Positions 1 to 8,796 of a DNA stretch of 51,645 nucleotides are shown here, piece by piece. This DNA comes from Nannocystaceae bacterium. Its GTDB lineage: Bacteria; Myxococcota_A; Polyangia; Nannocystales; Nannocystaceae. Numbering within the stretch: the first letter of the stretch is position 1; each line of letters starts with the position of its first letter. The position numbers and the translations under genes were made by a program. The stretch lies in assembly GCA_019694555.1 (NCBI GenBank), contig JAIBBS010000041.1, forward strand, positions 1 through 51,645, read 5' to 3'. Below the pieces are notes generated by a model, which was given only the letters and a program-made list of their open reading frames with translations, searched no databases and was not told the DNA's origin.

Positions 1-623
1 CGCGCGACCGGGGGCACGGTCGGCGGCCGCACCGGCGGCGGGGGGATCGTCGCGGGCTTGCTCGCCGCCGGCGGCGCTGCGGGGCTCGGCCCACCCGCGG
101 GGCTCGGCGCACCCGCGGGGCTCGGCGCACCCGCCGGGCTCGGCGCACCCGCGGGGCTCGGCGCCGCCGCGACCGTCGGTGCCGACGCGACCGTCGGCGC
201 TGTGATCGTCGGCGGCGTGATCGTCGGCGGCGTGACCGAGGGCGGCGTGATCGTGGGCGGCGTGATCGCACCGGTGGCAGGCCGCGGTGCCGGCGTCACG
301 GCGGGTCGCGGCGTGGGCACCGACGCCGGCTTCGCGTCGGGCGGATCGCGGGGCACGACTTGCGGCTCGAGCTCGACGTCGGGGACCTCGAAGGCACCCG
401 TCGCGGTCGAGCGCGTCTCGCTGCTCGCCGGCGCCGCGGGCGTTGCCGCCCCGGGCGGCACCGAAGGCTGGGTCGCGCGACGCGGCGGCGGCGGCGAGGC
501 AGCCGGCGGCGGGGCACCGGCGGCAGGCGGCTGCGCGCCCGGTGCTGGCGCCGGGTTCACGCGGCGCGCGAGCCCGGGCGGCGGCGGTGGCTTTCGGCGG
601 GAAGGATCGTTGGGCGTGGTCAC
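1..623 (-). CDS. Proline/alanine-rich protein, N-terminal part (runs off the left edge)
   Basis: An open frame on the minus strand begins at a GTG (621-623) and stays open to the window edge, so only the first ~207 residues are visible. It starts VTTPNDPSRRKPPPP and is dominated by Pro, Ala and Thr. It carries five tandem GAPSPA-type hexapeptides (DNA roughly 91-160) and a PPTIT/PPSVT repeat run (roughly 185-265). An in-frame stop lies just upstream (660-662), so the GTG is the only sensible start. No catalytic motif or signal peptide is visible. It may be the disordered N-terminus of a larger regulatory or envelope protein. The opposite strand is also open here, but its translation is Gly/Ala low-complexity and looks like a shadow. 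Function unknown. Confidence 0.5.
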   Translation of the reverse strand, partial: MTTPNDPSRRKPPPPPGLARRVNPAPAPGAQPPAAGAPPPAASPPPPRRATQPSVPPGAATPAAPASSETRSTATGAFEVPDVELEPQVVPRDPPDAKPASVPTPRPAVTPAPRPATGAITPPTITPPSVTPPTITPPTITAPTVASAPTVAAAPSPAGAPSPAGAPSPAGAPSPAGGPSPAAPPAASKPATIPPPPVRPPTVPPVA

Positions 624-808
624 GAGCGATCGCGCGCCGGCGCGATCGCCAGCATCCCATCATACGGGGATCGCGGGGCATCGCGGGGCTTTTTGCGGCG
701 CGCGAGCGAGCCCAGCGGCCGACACACCCGCCAATTGAGTCGCTGCGCGTACGTGAACGACGGCAGCGCCCCCGAGCGCCACCGAGCTCGGTGCCCAGCG
801 GACGCGCC

Positions 809-1015
809 TCAGCGGGTCAGCGCATGGAAGATCTGGATCGCGATCAACCCGACGAACCCGAAGAGCAGCAACCCGGGCAGGAGCCGGTCTTCGAGCGTCT
901 TGGGGCCCCGGAGCGTGCGCAGCGGCACCTGCGGCAATGGACCGGTCGCGATGCGACGCGCGCCCATCGGCTTCGCAGCACCATGACGCACACCCATCAT
1001 GATCTTGTTGTGCAT
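809..1015 (-). CDS. Small single-pass membrane protein, C-terminal helix
   Basis: A 68-residue protein starting MHNKIMMGVRHGAAK. It has a basic N-terminal half and one C-terminal hydrophobic helix (LLPGLLLFGFVGLIAIQIF) ending in HALTR. That layout is typical of tail-anchored or small bitopic membrane proteins. An upstream start extending it to 132 residues exists (1207), but the added part is Arg-rich and looks non-coding. No family is recognised. It sits between the partial proline-rich gene and thiE on the same strand. Confidence is moderate because the gene is short and its ribosome binding site is weak. Confidence 0.45.
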   Translation of the reverse strand: MHNKIMMGVRHGAAKPMGARRIATGPLPQVPLRTLRGPKTLEDRLLPGLLLFGFVGLIAIQIFHALTR

Positions 1016-1160
1016 CGAGATCCGTGGTCGCGCAAATTTTCGACGCGCGCACGATCGTCGCGCTTGCGCGTCGGTGCGCGACCCGTGATCGCGATGTCGT
1101 GGTCGACGATCGACGCGGGGTCGCGCGGCCACACGTTCTCGCCATGGCCTGCGATCCGGA

Positions 1161-2096
1161 TCACCCGAGCGTGCGCAGCCGGACGAGCGTCGCGTCGCCG
1201 TCGGCATCGGGCCGCGCGGACCACTGCGCCCAGCTCTCGTCGGCGCGCTTGCCCAGCGCCCAGAGCAGATCGCAGACGTCGCTGGGGCGGTAGAACACCT
1301 CGCCGGCCACGATGCTCGGGCGGAAGCGGGCGGGCAGGCGCATGCCGGCGAGCACCGCGAGGTCGTCGGCCCAGCGCGCGAGCTCGGTCAGCGCCGCCGG
1401 CGAGAGCACTGGAATCGCCGCGTGCACCCGCGCGAGCGTCCACGATTGGGCCGCGGTCTGGACCGCCGCGACGTAGGCCGCGGCGCGCGAGGAGATCTCG
1501 CCCTCGCTGGGCGCGACCAGCCCGCCGATCACCGCGACCATGCTCGCGCCCACGCCGATGGCCACGGCTGCCCGCTCGACCGTGAGCCCGCCGATCGCCA
1601 CGACCGGCCGCGACGACACCCGGCACGCATCCGCGAGCCCGGCGACGCCCACGGTCGGATCGGGGTTGGCCTTCGACGGGGTCGGGAACACCGGACCGAA
1701 CGCGACGTAGTCGGGCGCCTGCAGCAACGCCGCGCGCAGCTGCGGCAGGTCGTGGGTGGAGATCCCCACCAGCAGCCGGCGCGTGCCCGCACGGGCGCGG
1801 AGCTCCGCGACGCGATCGAAGCCGGGATCGCCCTGGCCCAGGTGCACGCCGTCGATGGCGGGCTCGGCCAGCGCGAGCTCGGCATCGTCGTTGACCACCA
1901 GCGGCACCCCGGCCGCGCGACACGCCGGTGCGAGCGCGAGCGCGAGCGCGCGCCGCTGCGCCGTGCTCTCGTGCTTGGCCCGCAGCTGCACCGCCGCGAG
2001 CGGACCGCCGGCGAGCAGCGCCCGGCACACCGCCTCCACCGACAGTCCGCCGGCGTGGGGGCTGTCGACGATTGCATACAGTCCGGTGCGGTCCAT
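1161..2096 (-). CDS. thiE: Thiamine-phosphate synthase-like protein (ThiE) with C-terminal extension
   Basis: The N-terminal ~200 residues match the TIM-barrel thiamine-phosphate synthase family, which joins HMP pyrophosphate to thiazole phosphate in vitamin B1 synthesis. Visible family motifs are the VQLRAK strand, VVNDDAELA, DGVHLGQGD, GISTHD, YVAFGPVFPTPSK (phosphate-binding region) and VAIGG. The last ~110 residues (from about SEGEISSRAAAY) are extra compared with the usual ~210-residue enzyme and resemble no domain I recognise. The start is placed at ATG 2096 (MDRTGLYAIVD); an in-frame ATG lies at 2108 and a GTG at 2120. From the GTG the gene would overlap the end of rarD by 11 nt. With rarD upstream it probably forms a leftward operon. 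Confidence 0.8.
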   Translation of the reverse strand: MDRTGLYAIVDSPHAGGLSVEAVCRALLAGGPLAAVQLRAKHESTAQRRALALALAPACRAAGVPLVVNDDAELALAEPAIDGVHLGQGDPGFDRVAELRARAGTRRLLVGISTHDLPQLRAALLQAPDYVAFGPVFPTPSKANPDPTVGVAGLADACRVSSRPVVAIGGLTVERAAVAIGVGASMVAVIGGLVAPSEGEISSRAAAYVAAVQTAAQSWTLARVHAAIPVLSPAALTELARWADDLAVLAGMRLPARFRPSIVAGEVFYRPSDVCDLLWALGKRADESWAQWSARPDADGDATLVRLRTLG

Positions 2097-2109
2097 GGCG
2101 CCGCGCATG

Positions 2110-3015
2110 TTACTGCGCACCCGCGCGACGTTGCTGCCGGGCCGCCGCGGTCGCGTAGACGCCCAGGGCGATCCAGATCCCCGCGAACGCGACCACGTGC
2201 CAGCGCGACAGCGGCTCGCCCAAGACGGTGATCGCCAGGATGAACGAGCAGCTCGGCGAGAGGTACTGCAGCGTGCCCAGGGTCGACAGCTGCAGGCGCT
2301 GCGCGGCGTGGCCGAACCACACCAGCGGCAACGCCGTGACCGCGCCCGAGGCCAGCAGCAGCAGGTCCAGCCGCAGCGACTGCCCGAACACCGACGGCGG
2401 CTCGATCACCCCCGCCATCGACAGGCCCAGGAACACCGCGGCCGGCGGCACCATCAGCGCGGTCTCGACCAGAAGCGCGGTCATCGGCGCGATCGCCAGC
2501 CGCTTGCGCACCAGGCCGTAGGTGCCGAACGAGCCCGCGAGCAGCAGCGGGATCGTCGGCCACACGCCGGTGCCGATCACCAGCACCGCGACCGACAGCG
2601 CCGCGAGCCCGACCGCGAAGCGCTGCGCACCGCCGAGTCGCTCGCGCAGCAGCCACACCCCCAGCAGCACGTTGACCAGCGGCGTGACGAAGTAGCCCAG
2701 GCTGGCCTCGAGCACGCGGCCGGTGTTGACCGCACCGATGTAGACCAACCAGTTGGTCGACAGCAGCAGCGTGGTCAGCAGAAACCATCGCAGTCGCGCG
2801 GCGCACAGCTGCGCGATCGCGGCGCGCCACTGCCCGCGCACCGTCACGAACAACGCGAGCAGGACCGTCGCCCAGATCACGCGGTGCGCGAGCGTCTGCA
2901 GCGCCGGCACCTGCCGCAGCTGCGCGAAGTACAGCGGCAGCACGCCCCACGTCAGGTATGCCGCGAGGCCGTAGCCCAGGCCGATCGTGGCCTGCGTGCG
3001 CGCGCCCGTCGACAC
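2110..3015 (-). CDS. rarD: RarD-type EamA-family transporter
   Basis: A 301-residue polytopic inner-membrane protein of the drug/metabolite transporter superfamily with about ten hydrophobic helices. It starts [21 protein letters not shown] and contains the RarD-like stretches [34 protein letters not shown] and [21 protein letters not shown]. Members are proposed exporters of small metabolites (the founding name comes from chloramphenicol sensitivity), but the substrate is not deducible here. The start is a GTG at 3015, close to and divergent from uvrB, so the two genes share a short promoter region. Its 3' end abuts or overlaps thiE. Confidence 0.85.
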   Translation of the reverse strand: MSTGARTQATIGLGYGLAAYLTWGVLPLYFAQLRQVPALQTLAHRVIWATVLLALFVTVRGQWRAAIAQLCAARLRWFLLTTLLLSTNWLVYIGAVNTGRVLEASLGYFVTPLVNVLLGVWLLRERLGGAQRFAVGLAALSVAVLVIGTGVWPTIPLLLAGSFGTYGLVRKRLAIAPMTALLVETALMVPPAAVFLGLSMAGVIEPPSVFGQSLRLDLLLLASGAVTALPLVWFGHAAQRLQLSTLGTLQYLSPSCSFILAITVLGEPLSRWHVVAFAGIWIALGVYATAAARQQRRAGAQ

Positions 3016-3043
3016 CGCGCGAGCATGGCACGCGCGGCGCTGC

Positions 3044-3049
3044 TACGCT
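3044..3049 (+). promoter_or_regulatory. Candidate -10 hexamer (TACGCT) for uvrB
   Basis: TACGCT ends 10 nt before the uvrB ATG. This is the same geometry seen at several other genes in the window and predicts a nearly leaderless transcript. No convincing -35 box is visible. Confidence 0.4.
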
Positions 3050-3059
3050 CGCCACCCCC

Positions 3060-5264
3060 ATGCCGCCGCGTCGTCGCAGCTCCAATGGATCGCGCTCCAA
3101 CGGCGCCCGCGCCCGCACCGGCGCCGAACCAGGCGTGGTCGCGCGACGTCCGGCACCGGAGCCCACCACCGAGGACGGCGAGACCTGGGACCCCTCGCGC
3201 GTCGCGATCCCGCGCCCGGAGTTCGAGCATCCGTTCGAGCTGGTGACGTCGTTCGTGCCCGCGGGCGGGCAGCCTGCGGCGATCGACGCGCTGGTCGCTG
3301 GCCTCGAGGCCGGCGAGGCCGCGCAGGTGCTGCTGGGCATCACCGGCAGCGGCAAGACCTTCACCGTCGCCAACGTGATCGCGCGGGTGCAGCGACCGAC
3401 CATCATCCTCGCGCACAACAAGACCCTCGCGGCGCAGCTGTACGCCGAGTTCAAGGCGCTGTTTCCCAAGAACGCGGTCGAGTACTTCGTCTCCTACTAC
3501 GACTACTACCAGCCCGAGGCCTACGTCCCCTCGACCGACACGTTCATCGAGAAGGACTCGACCATCAACGAGCAGCTCGATCGCATGCGCCACTCGGCGA
3601 CCTACTCGCTGCTGTCGCGACGCGACGTGATCATCGTGTCGAGCGTGTCGTGCATCTACGGCATCGGCGCGGCCGAGGCCTACCTCGGCATGGTCGCGCA
3701 GGTCGCGGTGGGCCAGGAGCTCGACCGCGACAAGCTGCTGCGCAAGCTGGTCGAGATGCAGTACGAGCGCAACGACCTCGACTTCCACCGCGGCAGCTTC
3801 CGCGTGCGCGGCGACGTGGTCGAGGTGTTCCCGGCCTACGAGGACGACACCGCCATCCGCATCGAGTTCTTCGGCGACGAGGTCGAGGCCATCCGCGAGA
3901 TCGATCCGCTGCGCGGCCAGCCCAAGGGCTCGCTGCAGCGCGCGAGCATCTTCCCCGCCAGCCACTACGTCACGCCCGCCAGCCAGCTACGCCGCGCGAT
4001 CGAGGGCATCAAGGTCGAGCTGCAGCACCGCCTGGTCGAGCTCAACGACAAGATGAAGCTGCTCGAGGCCCAGCGGCTCGAGCAGCGCACGATGTTCGAC
4101 CTCGAGATGCTGCAGGAGATGGGGCACTGCTCGGGCATCGAGAACTACTCGCGCCACCTCACCGGTCGCAACCCCGGCGAGCCACCGCCGACGTTGCTCG
4201 ACTACTTTCCCGAGGACTACCTCATGATCGTCGACGAGTCGCACCAGACGGTGTCGCAGGTCGCGGCGATGTACCGCGGCGACCGCAGCCGCAAGGAGAC
4301 CCTGGTCGATCACGGCTTCCGCCTGCCCTCGGCGCTCGACAACCGCCCGCTGCAGTTCGCGGAGTGGGAGAAGCGCGCGGGCCAGGTCATCTTCCTCAGC
4401 GCGACGCCGGGCGACTACGAGCTCGAGCGCACCCACGGCGTGGTCGTGGAGCAGATCATCCGCCCCACCGGCCTGCTCGACCCACCGATCGACGTGCGCC
4501 CCATCGCCGGTCAGGTCGACGATCTGCTCGACGAGATCCGCAAGCGCGTGGCCAAGCAGGAGCGCGTGCTCGTGACCACGCTGACCAAGCGCATGGCCGA
4601 GGATCTGACCGAGTACTTCGCGGATCTGGGCGTCAAGGTCCGCTACCTGCACTCGGACATCGAGACGCTCGAGCGCGTCGAGCTGATCCGCGGCCTGCGG
4701 GTGGGCGAGTTCGACGTGCTGGTCGGTATCAACCTGCTGCGCGAGGGCCTCGACATCCCCGAGGTCAGCCTGGTCGCCATCCTCGACGCGGACAAGGAGG
4801 GCTTCTTGCGATCGGCACGCAGCCTGATCCAGACCGTGGGTCGCGCGGCACGCAACTCCGAGGGCCGCGTGATCATGTACGCCGATCGCATCACCGACAG
4901 CATGCGGCAGGCCATGGACGAGACCGATCGCCGCCGCGCGGTGCAGGCCGAGTACAACGCCAAGCACGGCATCGTGCCCAAGACCACGCGCCGCGGCATC
5001 GACCCGCTGGAGAACGAGAAGCGCCAGGCCGAGAAGCGCACCGTCGGCAAGCCCAGCGCGACCGCGACCGGTGCGAAGCAGCTGCCGGTGGGCCTGGCCG
5101 AGCTGCGCGACGGCGACCTGCTGCCGGGCGAGCTGGACGAGCGGCTGCGCGAGCTCAAGCAGCAGATGGCGCAGCTGGCCAAGGACCTGCGCTTCGAAGA
5201 TGCCGCGGCGGTGCGCGACCGCATCCGCGTGCTCGAGGCGCGGCGGCTGGAGTTCGCGAGCTGA
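3060..5264 (+). CDS. uvrB: Excinuclease ABC subunit B (UvrB)
   Basis: The damage-verifying helicase of nucleotide excision repair, 734 residues. Visible are Walker A (GITGSGKT), the beta-hairpin region [12 protein letters not shown] that clamps DNA, the Walker B/DEAD-like VDESH, helicase motif VI ([12 protein letters not shown]) and a C-terminal UVR motif (about residues 695-730, [17 protein letters not shown]) that contacts UvrA/UvrC. The ~45 residues before the conserved core are an Arg/Ser-rich extension. The start is the ATG at 3060, only 10 nt after a TACGCT hexamer; reading frame continues upstream but with non-coding character. The stop is 6 nt from the next gene, so the XRE regulator is probably co-transcribed. 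Confidence 0.97.
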   Translation: MPPRRRSSNGSRSNGARARTGAEPGVVARRPAPEPTTEDGETWDPSRVAIPRPEFEHPFELVTSFVPAGGQPAAIDALVAGLEAGEAAQVLLGITGSGKTFTVANVIARVQRPTIILAHNKTLAAQLYAEFKALFPKNAVEYFVSYYDYYQPEAYVPSTDTFIEKDSTINEQLDRMRHSATYSLLSRRDVIIVSSVSCIYGIGAAEAYLGMVAQVAVGQELDRDKLLRKLVEMQYERNDLDFHRGSFRVRGDVVEVFPAYEDDTAIRIEFFGDEVEAIREIDPLRGQPKGSLQRASIFPASHYVTPASQLRRAIEGIKVELQHRLVELNDKMKLLEAQRLEQRTMFDLEMLQEMGHCSGIENYSRHLTGRNPGEPPPTLLDYFPEDYLMIVDESHQTVSQVAAMYRGDRSRKETLVDHGFRLPSALDNRPLQFAEWEKRAGQVIFLSATPGDYELERTHGVVVEQIIRPTGLLDPPIDVRPIAGQVDDLLDEIRKRVAKQERVLVTTLTKRMAEDLTEYFADLGVKVRYLHSDIETLERVELIRGLRVGEFDVLVGINLLREGLDIPEVSLVAILDADKEGFLRSARSLIQTVGRAARNSEGRVIMYADRITDSMRQAMDETDRRRAVQAEYNAKHGIVPKTTRRGIDPLENEKRQAEKRTVGKPSATATGAKQLPVGLAELRDGDLLPGELDERLRELKQQMAQLAKDLRFEDAAAVRDRIRVLEARRLEFAS

Positions 5265-5270
5265 AGCGCC

Positions 5271-5693
5271 ATGGCCCGCCCCCACGACAGCGACGACGAC
5301 GACGACGACGACCGCGTGCCCACGGCCCGGCGCCTGCGCGAGCGCTCGTACATGGCCGAGCTGGGCCAGCGCGTCCGCGCGCTGCGAGAGGAGCGGGGCC
5401 TGACGCAGCAGAGCCTGGCGCAGGCCGCCGGCATCGCCACGGACATGGTCTCGCGGCTGGAGAACGGCCACTACAGCAGCCCCGGGCTCCGCACGCTGCT
5501 GCGCATCGCGTTGGGCATGGGCACCTCGGTGAGCGCGCTGCTGCCCGAGCTCGCGATGCCGGTGCGCGGACGCGAGGGCGAGGTCTCGGCGCGCGCGCGG
5601 CTGCAGGCGCTGCTGGCACGCGCCAGCCTCGACGAGCTCGAGCTCATCAGCGAGCTCGCAGCGGTCGTGGTCGCGCGGCGTCGCGAGAGCTGA
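5271..5693 (+). CDS. XRE-family helix-turn-helix regulator
   Basis: A 140-residue protein. The N-terminus has a run of seven aspartates (residues 8-14), encoded mostly by a GAC repeat. A Cro/C1-type helix-turn-helix follows (about residues 30-85): LGQRVRALREERGLTQQSLA, ATDMVSRLENG and a second half-domain ending in ALLPEL. The C-terminal ~45 residues form a leucine-rich helix (LDELELISELAAVVVA) that could dimerise. It lies 6 nt after uvrB on the same strand, which suggests co-expression. Whether it controls repair genes or itself is unknown. Confidence 0.8.
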   Translation: MARPHDSDDDDDDDRVPTARRLRERSYMAELGQRVRALREERGLTQQSLAQAAGIATDMVSRLENGHYSSPGLRTLLRIALGMGTSVSALLPELAMPVRGREGEVSARARLQALLARASLDELELISELAAVVVARRRES

Positions 5694-5711
5694 TCGACGC
5701 GCGCGCGCGGA

Positions 5712-6536
5712 TCAGAACCGGCCGCCGACCACGATGCCGGCACCACCGCGCAGCATCGCCGGCGAGAACGCGGTCTCGGCCTTCGACTTCTTGCGGCGGC
5801 CTCGGCTCGCGCGCTTCTCGGCCTTGGCCTTCTCGCGCGCCGCGACCTCGGGCGTCCAGCGCTCCCACTTCTGGTAGCTGACGCGATAGCCCACGCCGAC
5901 GCCCAGCAGCACGGCGCCCAGCAGCGTGACCGCGGAGCCCAGCGGGATCAGGAAGTCGTCCTGATCCTGGAACTTGCACTTGAGCGGACCGGAGTACTTG
6001 CAGTGCTGCGTCACCAGGCCGAAGGTGATCGTCGACGCGAGGCCGGCCGCCAGCACGGTGCCGCCGGCGATCATCAGACCCAAGCCCTTGCGCGGCTTGC
6101 CGGCGACCTGCGGCTCGGGCGGGCGATCGGCCATCGGATCTGCCGCGGGCTCGGGCGGCGGCGGCTCGGCTGCACCTTCGGTGTCCTCGGGTGCGCCCTC
6201 GGTGTCCTTCGCTTCGCCCTCGGTGTCTTTCGCTTCGCCCTCGGTGTCCGCATCCGTGGCACCGGCCGGCTCGGCATCGGTATCGGCGGCAGCGGTGTCC
6301 GCAGGCGCGGTGTCAGCGGGCGCGGTGTCGGCCGGCGCGGTGTCGGCCGGTGCGGTGTCCGCCGGCGGCGTCGCGGTGTCCGTGGTCGCCGGCGTGTCGG
6401 CGGGCGCGGCGGTGGTCGTCGGCTTGCTCGCACCCTTGGCCGCGGGACCCGCCTCGGCGACCTCCCACGGGGCGAAGGCGAGCGCGAGGCTGAGCACGGA
6501 CGACAGGGCAGGACGAGCGAGCGCGGTGCGACGCAT
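5712..6536 (-). CDS. Secreted/membrane hypothetical with Thr-Ala-Pro-Ala-Asp repeats
   Basis: A 274-residue protein starting MRRTALARPALSSVLSLALA, a probable Sec signal peptide ending near WEVAEAG. A low-complexity acidic stretch follows with tandem TAPAD pentapeptides and TEGEAKD/TEGAPED repeats (residues ~50-140). Two hydrophobic helices come next (GLMIAGGTVLAAGLASTITF and LIPLGSAVTLLGAVLLGVGV), separated by a loop with two cysteines. The Lys/Arg-rich tail ends GGAGIVVGGRF. The layout resembles myxobacterial envelope hypotheticals in which a disordered region precedes a membrane hairpin. The start was chosen at the signal peptide; an upstream start adds only Arg-rich sequence. It converges on the XRE gene. 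Function unknown. Confidence 0.65.
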   Translation of the reverse strand: MRRTALARPALSSVLSLALAFAPWEVAEAGPAAKGASKPTTTAAPADTPATTDTATPPADTAPADTAPADTAPADTAPADTAAADTDAEPAGATDADTEGEAKDTEGEAKDTEGAPEDTEGAAEPPPPEPAADPMADRPPEPQVAGKPRKGLGLMIAGGTVLAAGLASTITFGLVTQHCKYSGPLKCKFQDQDDFLIPLGSAVTLLGAVLLGVGVGYRVSYQKWERWTPEVAAREKAKAEKRASRGRRKKSKAETAFSPAMLRGGAGIVVGGRF

Positions 6537-6856
6537 GATCGGAAAACCTTCGCGACGGCGGGACCGGAGCGTGCGCCCCGAACGCGGCCGGGGGCGGAGT
6601 ATCGTACGCAGCCGCGGCCTCGACAAGGGATCGGGGGATGAACGCGCGGGGGGCCGGCGGCTTGCGCCGGACGTCCCAAGCCCGCGCGCGAGCGCTGCGG
6701 TGAGGGCCGCCGGGCAAGGCGCGCCCCGCTGGCGGCCTTGCGCGGACCCCGAGGCGTGCGCGGCATCACGGAGCTCGGGCCGCGAACGTCCCGCGAGCGC
6801 CCGGTGGGCCCGGCTGTCGGCGACCGCTGGGCTCGCGCGTTAGAGTGATCATGCCG

Positions 6857-7360
6857 ATGGCCATCCTCGCCCACCTCGACGACCCACCCCGGCCCCGCTG
6901 GCCCGGCATCCTGGTGGGTCTGGGCATCGCGATCCCCGTGGCGGCGGTGTTCTTCGCGTGGGTGATCCCGACGCTGGTCAACGCCGTGCTGGGTGGGGCC
7001 CGCGACCTCGACAGCCGCCTGCGCGCCGAGGACGGCTACATGAAGGCGCTGTGCTCGCAGGCCTTCGACGAGACCCGCGACGGCGCGCTGTGTGGCTGCG
7101 TGCTGGGGACCGACTATCCCTCGCTCGACTGCCAGGCGTCGTTTCGCCACTGGACCCTCGCGCAGCAGCGCCTCTCGTGCGGTGATGACGACACCCGATC
7201 GCAGGCGAAGAGCTTCTGCGCCTGCGTGGACGTGATCGCGAGCAAGGTCGACGCCGCCGCGCCGACCGAGCGCGACGCCGAGGTCGCCCACTACGAGAAC
7301 TGCACCGCGCTGCCCGACGCGCTGTACCTGCCGACCATCGAGATGCTCTCGCAGGGCTAG
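6857..7360 (+). CDS. Membrane-anchored hypothetical with cysteine-rich C-terminal domain
   Basis: About 167 residues. An N-terminal transmembrane helix (GILVGLGIAIPVAAVFFAWVI) is followed by a ~120-residue domain with seven cysteines, spaced as CSQAF, CGC, DC, SC, CAC and NC. That pattern is consistent with an oxidised extracytoplasmic domain. No family is recognised. Start codons are possible at 6845 (GTG), 6851 (ATG) and 6857 (ATG). I favour 6857 because a TAGAGT hexamer at 6841-6846 ends 10 nt before it, matching the promoter geometry of other genes here. It converges on trmB with a 33-nt gap. Confidence 0.6.
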   Translation: MAILAHLDDPPRPRWPGILVGLGIAIPVAAVFFAWVIPTLVNAVLGGARDLDSRLRAEDGYMKALCSQAFDETRDGALCGCVLGTDYPSLDCQASFRHWTLAQQRLSCGDDDTRSQAKSFCACVDVIASKVDAAAPTERDAEVAHYENCTALPDALYLPTIEMLSQG

Positions 7361-7393
7361 CGTCCGCGGGGCCCAGGGCAAGGCGCGTCGTTG

Positions 7394-8026
7394 CTAGCGA
7401 CGGCGCCAGATCATCCGCCACACCCGCTGGCCGCGCGCGATCGTGGTCTGCTCGCGTCGCGAGCTCGCGCCGTAGGGGTTGTCGCGGGTGAACTTCCACG
7501 CACCGGCGAGGTTCTCGAAGCTCTCGTCGGCTTCGACCTCTTCGAGCGCGGCGAGGCCCAGCTCGAACACATCGGTCGCGACGTGCAGCTCGCCGCCGGG
7601 GCGCAGCTGCGCCGCGATCACCGACAGCACCGCGGGCTCGAGCACGCGCCGCTTGTGGTGCTTGGCCTTGAACCACGGATCGGGAAACAGCAGGTGGAAG
7701 CGATCCACGCTGCGCGGCGCGAAGACGCGGTCGAGGTCGACGCCGAGGTTGCAGTAGGCCAAGGTGAGGTTCGGCAGTCCTTCGCGCGCCGCCCGGCGCT
7801 GGCCCAGCGCGATGATGCGCTCGCGGATGTCGAGCCCGACCACGAAGCGCTGCGGCTGCGCGCGCGCGAGCGCGAAGCTGAACTGCGCGTCGGCGCAGCC
7901 GAGCTCGACGTCGAGGGCCGCCATCGGCCCCAAGTGGGCCGGCCACTGCACGGGCATCGCCCTGGGCTCGCGGTAGCGAGCGCCCAGCGGGTTCACGTGC
8001 TGTCGAATGCGTCGTGCGCGGACCAT
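7394..8026 (-). CDS. trmB: tRNA (guanine-N7-)-methyltransferase (TrmB)
   Basis: The SAM-dependent enzyme that methylates guanosine 46 in the variable loop of tRNAs, 210 residues. The SAM-binding strand reads ALDVELGCADAQFSFALA, followed by VVGLDIRERII. The family hallmark LLFPDPWFKAKHHKRR sits near residue 120, and TRDNPYG with the final RVWRMIW near the end. The start is the ATG at 8026 (MVRARRIRQHVNPLG); the open frame extends further upstream but is Arg/Pro-rich and unlike the family. It is divergent from the downstream signalling genes, which start at 8173. Confidence 0.93.
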   Translation of the reverse strand: MVRARRIRQHVNPLGARYREPRAMPVQWPAHLGPMAALDVELGCADAQFSFALARAQPQRFVVGLDIRERIIALGQRRAAREGLPNLTLAYCNLGVDLDRVFAPRSVDRFHLLFPDPWFKAKHHKRRVLEPAVLSVIAAQLRPGGELHVATDVFELGLAALEEVEADESFENLAGAWKFTRDNPYGASSRREQTTIARGQRVWRMIWRRR

Positions 8027-8158
8027 GTCGCGGTTTGCCGTCGCGCTCGCCCGTCGCGCGATCACCTTCGGCGATCGCGGTGCGACCGGTGGGCGTGGGC
8101 GCGAGTATGCCGCAGCCACCGGGCAGTTTTTGGGCCCGCCGCGCCGCGCCAAACCAGC

Positions 8159-8164
8159 TACGCT
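8159..8164 (+). promoter_or_regulatory. Candidate -10 hexamer (TACGCT) for the histidine kinase-like gene
   Basis: Same hexamer as upstream of uvrB. It ends 8 nt before the ATG at 8173, implying an essentially leaderless message. Confidence 0.35.
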
Positions 8165-8172
8165 GCGACGTG

Positions 8173-8796
8173 ATGGCCGCGGGTCCAGGCGAGGCCGCGA
8201 TGACCGCAGCACGCGCGGTCGCCGAGCGCGATACGCTGCTCGAACTCATCGCGATCGCGACCCACGACATCAACAATCCGCTGCAGTCGCTGGTGGTGTT
8301 GCTCGAGCTGGCGCTCGACGAGGCCCACCCGGAGTCGGATGCCTACGTGCGCGCGCAGCAGTGCCTGATGGCGGGCGAGGGCATCCGGGCGTTGAGCTCG
8401 GCGTTGGCCGGCCTGGGCCGCTCGCGGCCGCAGGATGCCGCCGCGGCGTGGGGCCGCGTGCACGGCCTGCTGTCACGACGCTTCGATCGCTTCGGCATCC
8501 AGGTCGGCGCCGATCTGTCGCGACTCGATCGGCAGCCGTTCCCGGTCGAGCTCGAGCTGCCCCTGCTGGGCGCGTGCATGCTGGTGATCGCGACCGCCGC
8601 CGCGGGCGCCCGCGGCGTGCGGATGGCGCTCAGCGGCGAGCCCGATCCGCTGCGACTGTCGCTGGCGGTCGAGGCGGCCGAGCCCCTCGCGTGGGAACCG
8701 GTCGCGCTCGCGCGGCTGGGCGCGCTGGCGAACGACACCGTGCGCATCGAGATCGCGGCCGGGCAGGTGACGCTGCGGGCCGGAGGCGGTGCGTGA
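8173..8796 (+). CDS. Histidine kinase/phosphotransferase-like protein with degenerate ATPase domain
   Basis: A 207-residue soluble protein. Residues ~18-80 look like a dimerisation/phosphoacceptor helix pair with an H-box (LIAIATHDINNPLQSLVVLL; candidate phospho-His at residue 31). The remainder is the size of a CA (ATPase) domain, but I see no N-box Asn and no DxGxG or GxGxG glycine motifs. That architecture resembles phosphotransferases such as ChpT or Spo0B, which keep the kinase fold but do not bind ATP productively. The stop overlaps the GTG start of the next gene (GTGA), so the two are translationally coupled. The next gene carries both a receiver and a complete kinase, so a phosphorelay is plausible. 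The biochemical role is inference. Confidence 0.65.
   Translation: MAAGPGEAAMTAARAVAERDTLLELIAIATHDINNPLQSLVVLLELALDEAHPESDAYVRAQQCLMAGEGIRALSSALAGLGRSRPQDAAAAWGRVHGLLSRRFDRFGIQVGADLSRLDRQPFPVELELPLLGACMLVIATAAAGARGVRMALSGEPDPLRLSLAVEAAEPLAWEPVALARLGALANDTVRIEIAAGQVTLRAGGGA

Noticed and set aside
58..738. A 226-codon plus-strand Gly/Ala-rich frame at the left edge
   Set aside because: The opposite strand gives a Pro/Ala/Thr protein with orderly peptide repeats and a plausible start; the plus-strand version ends in Arg/Ser-rich non-coding-like sequence.
2987..5881. A 964-codon open frame overlapping uvrB
   Set aside because: It is Arg/Ala/Pro-rich with no family motifs and lies out of frame across the clear uvrB gene; in very GC-rich DNA such shadow frames are common.
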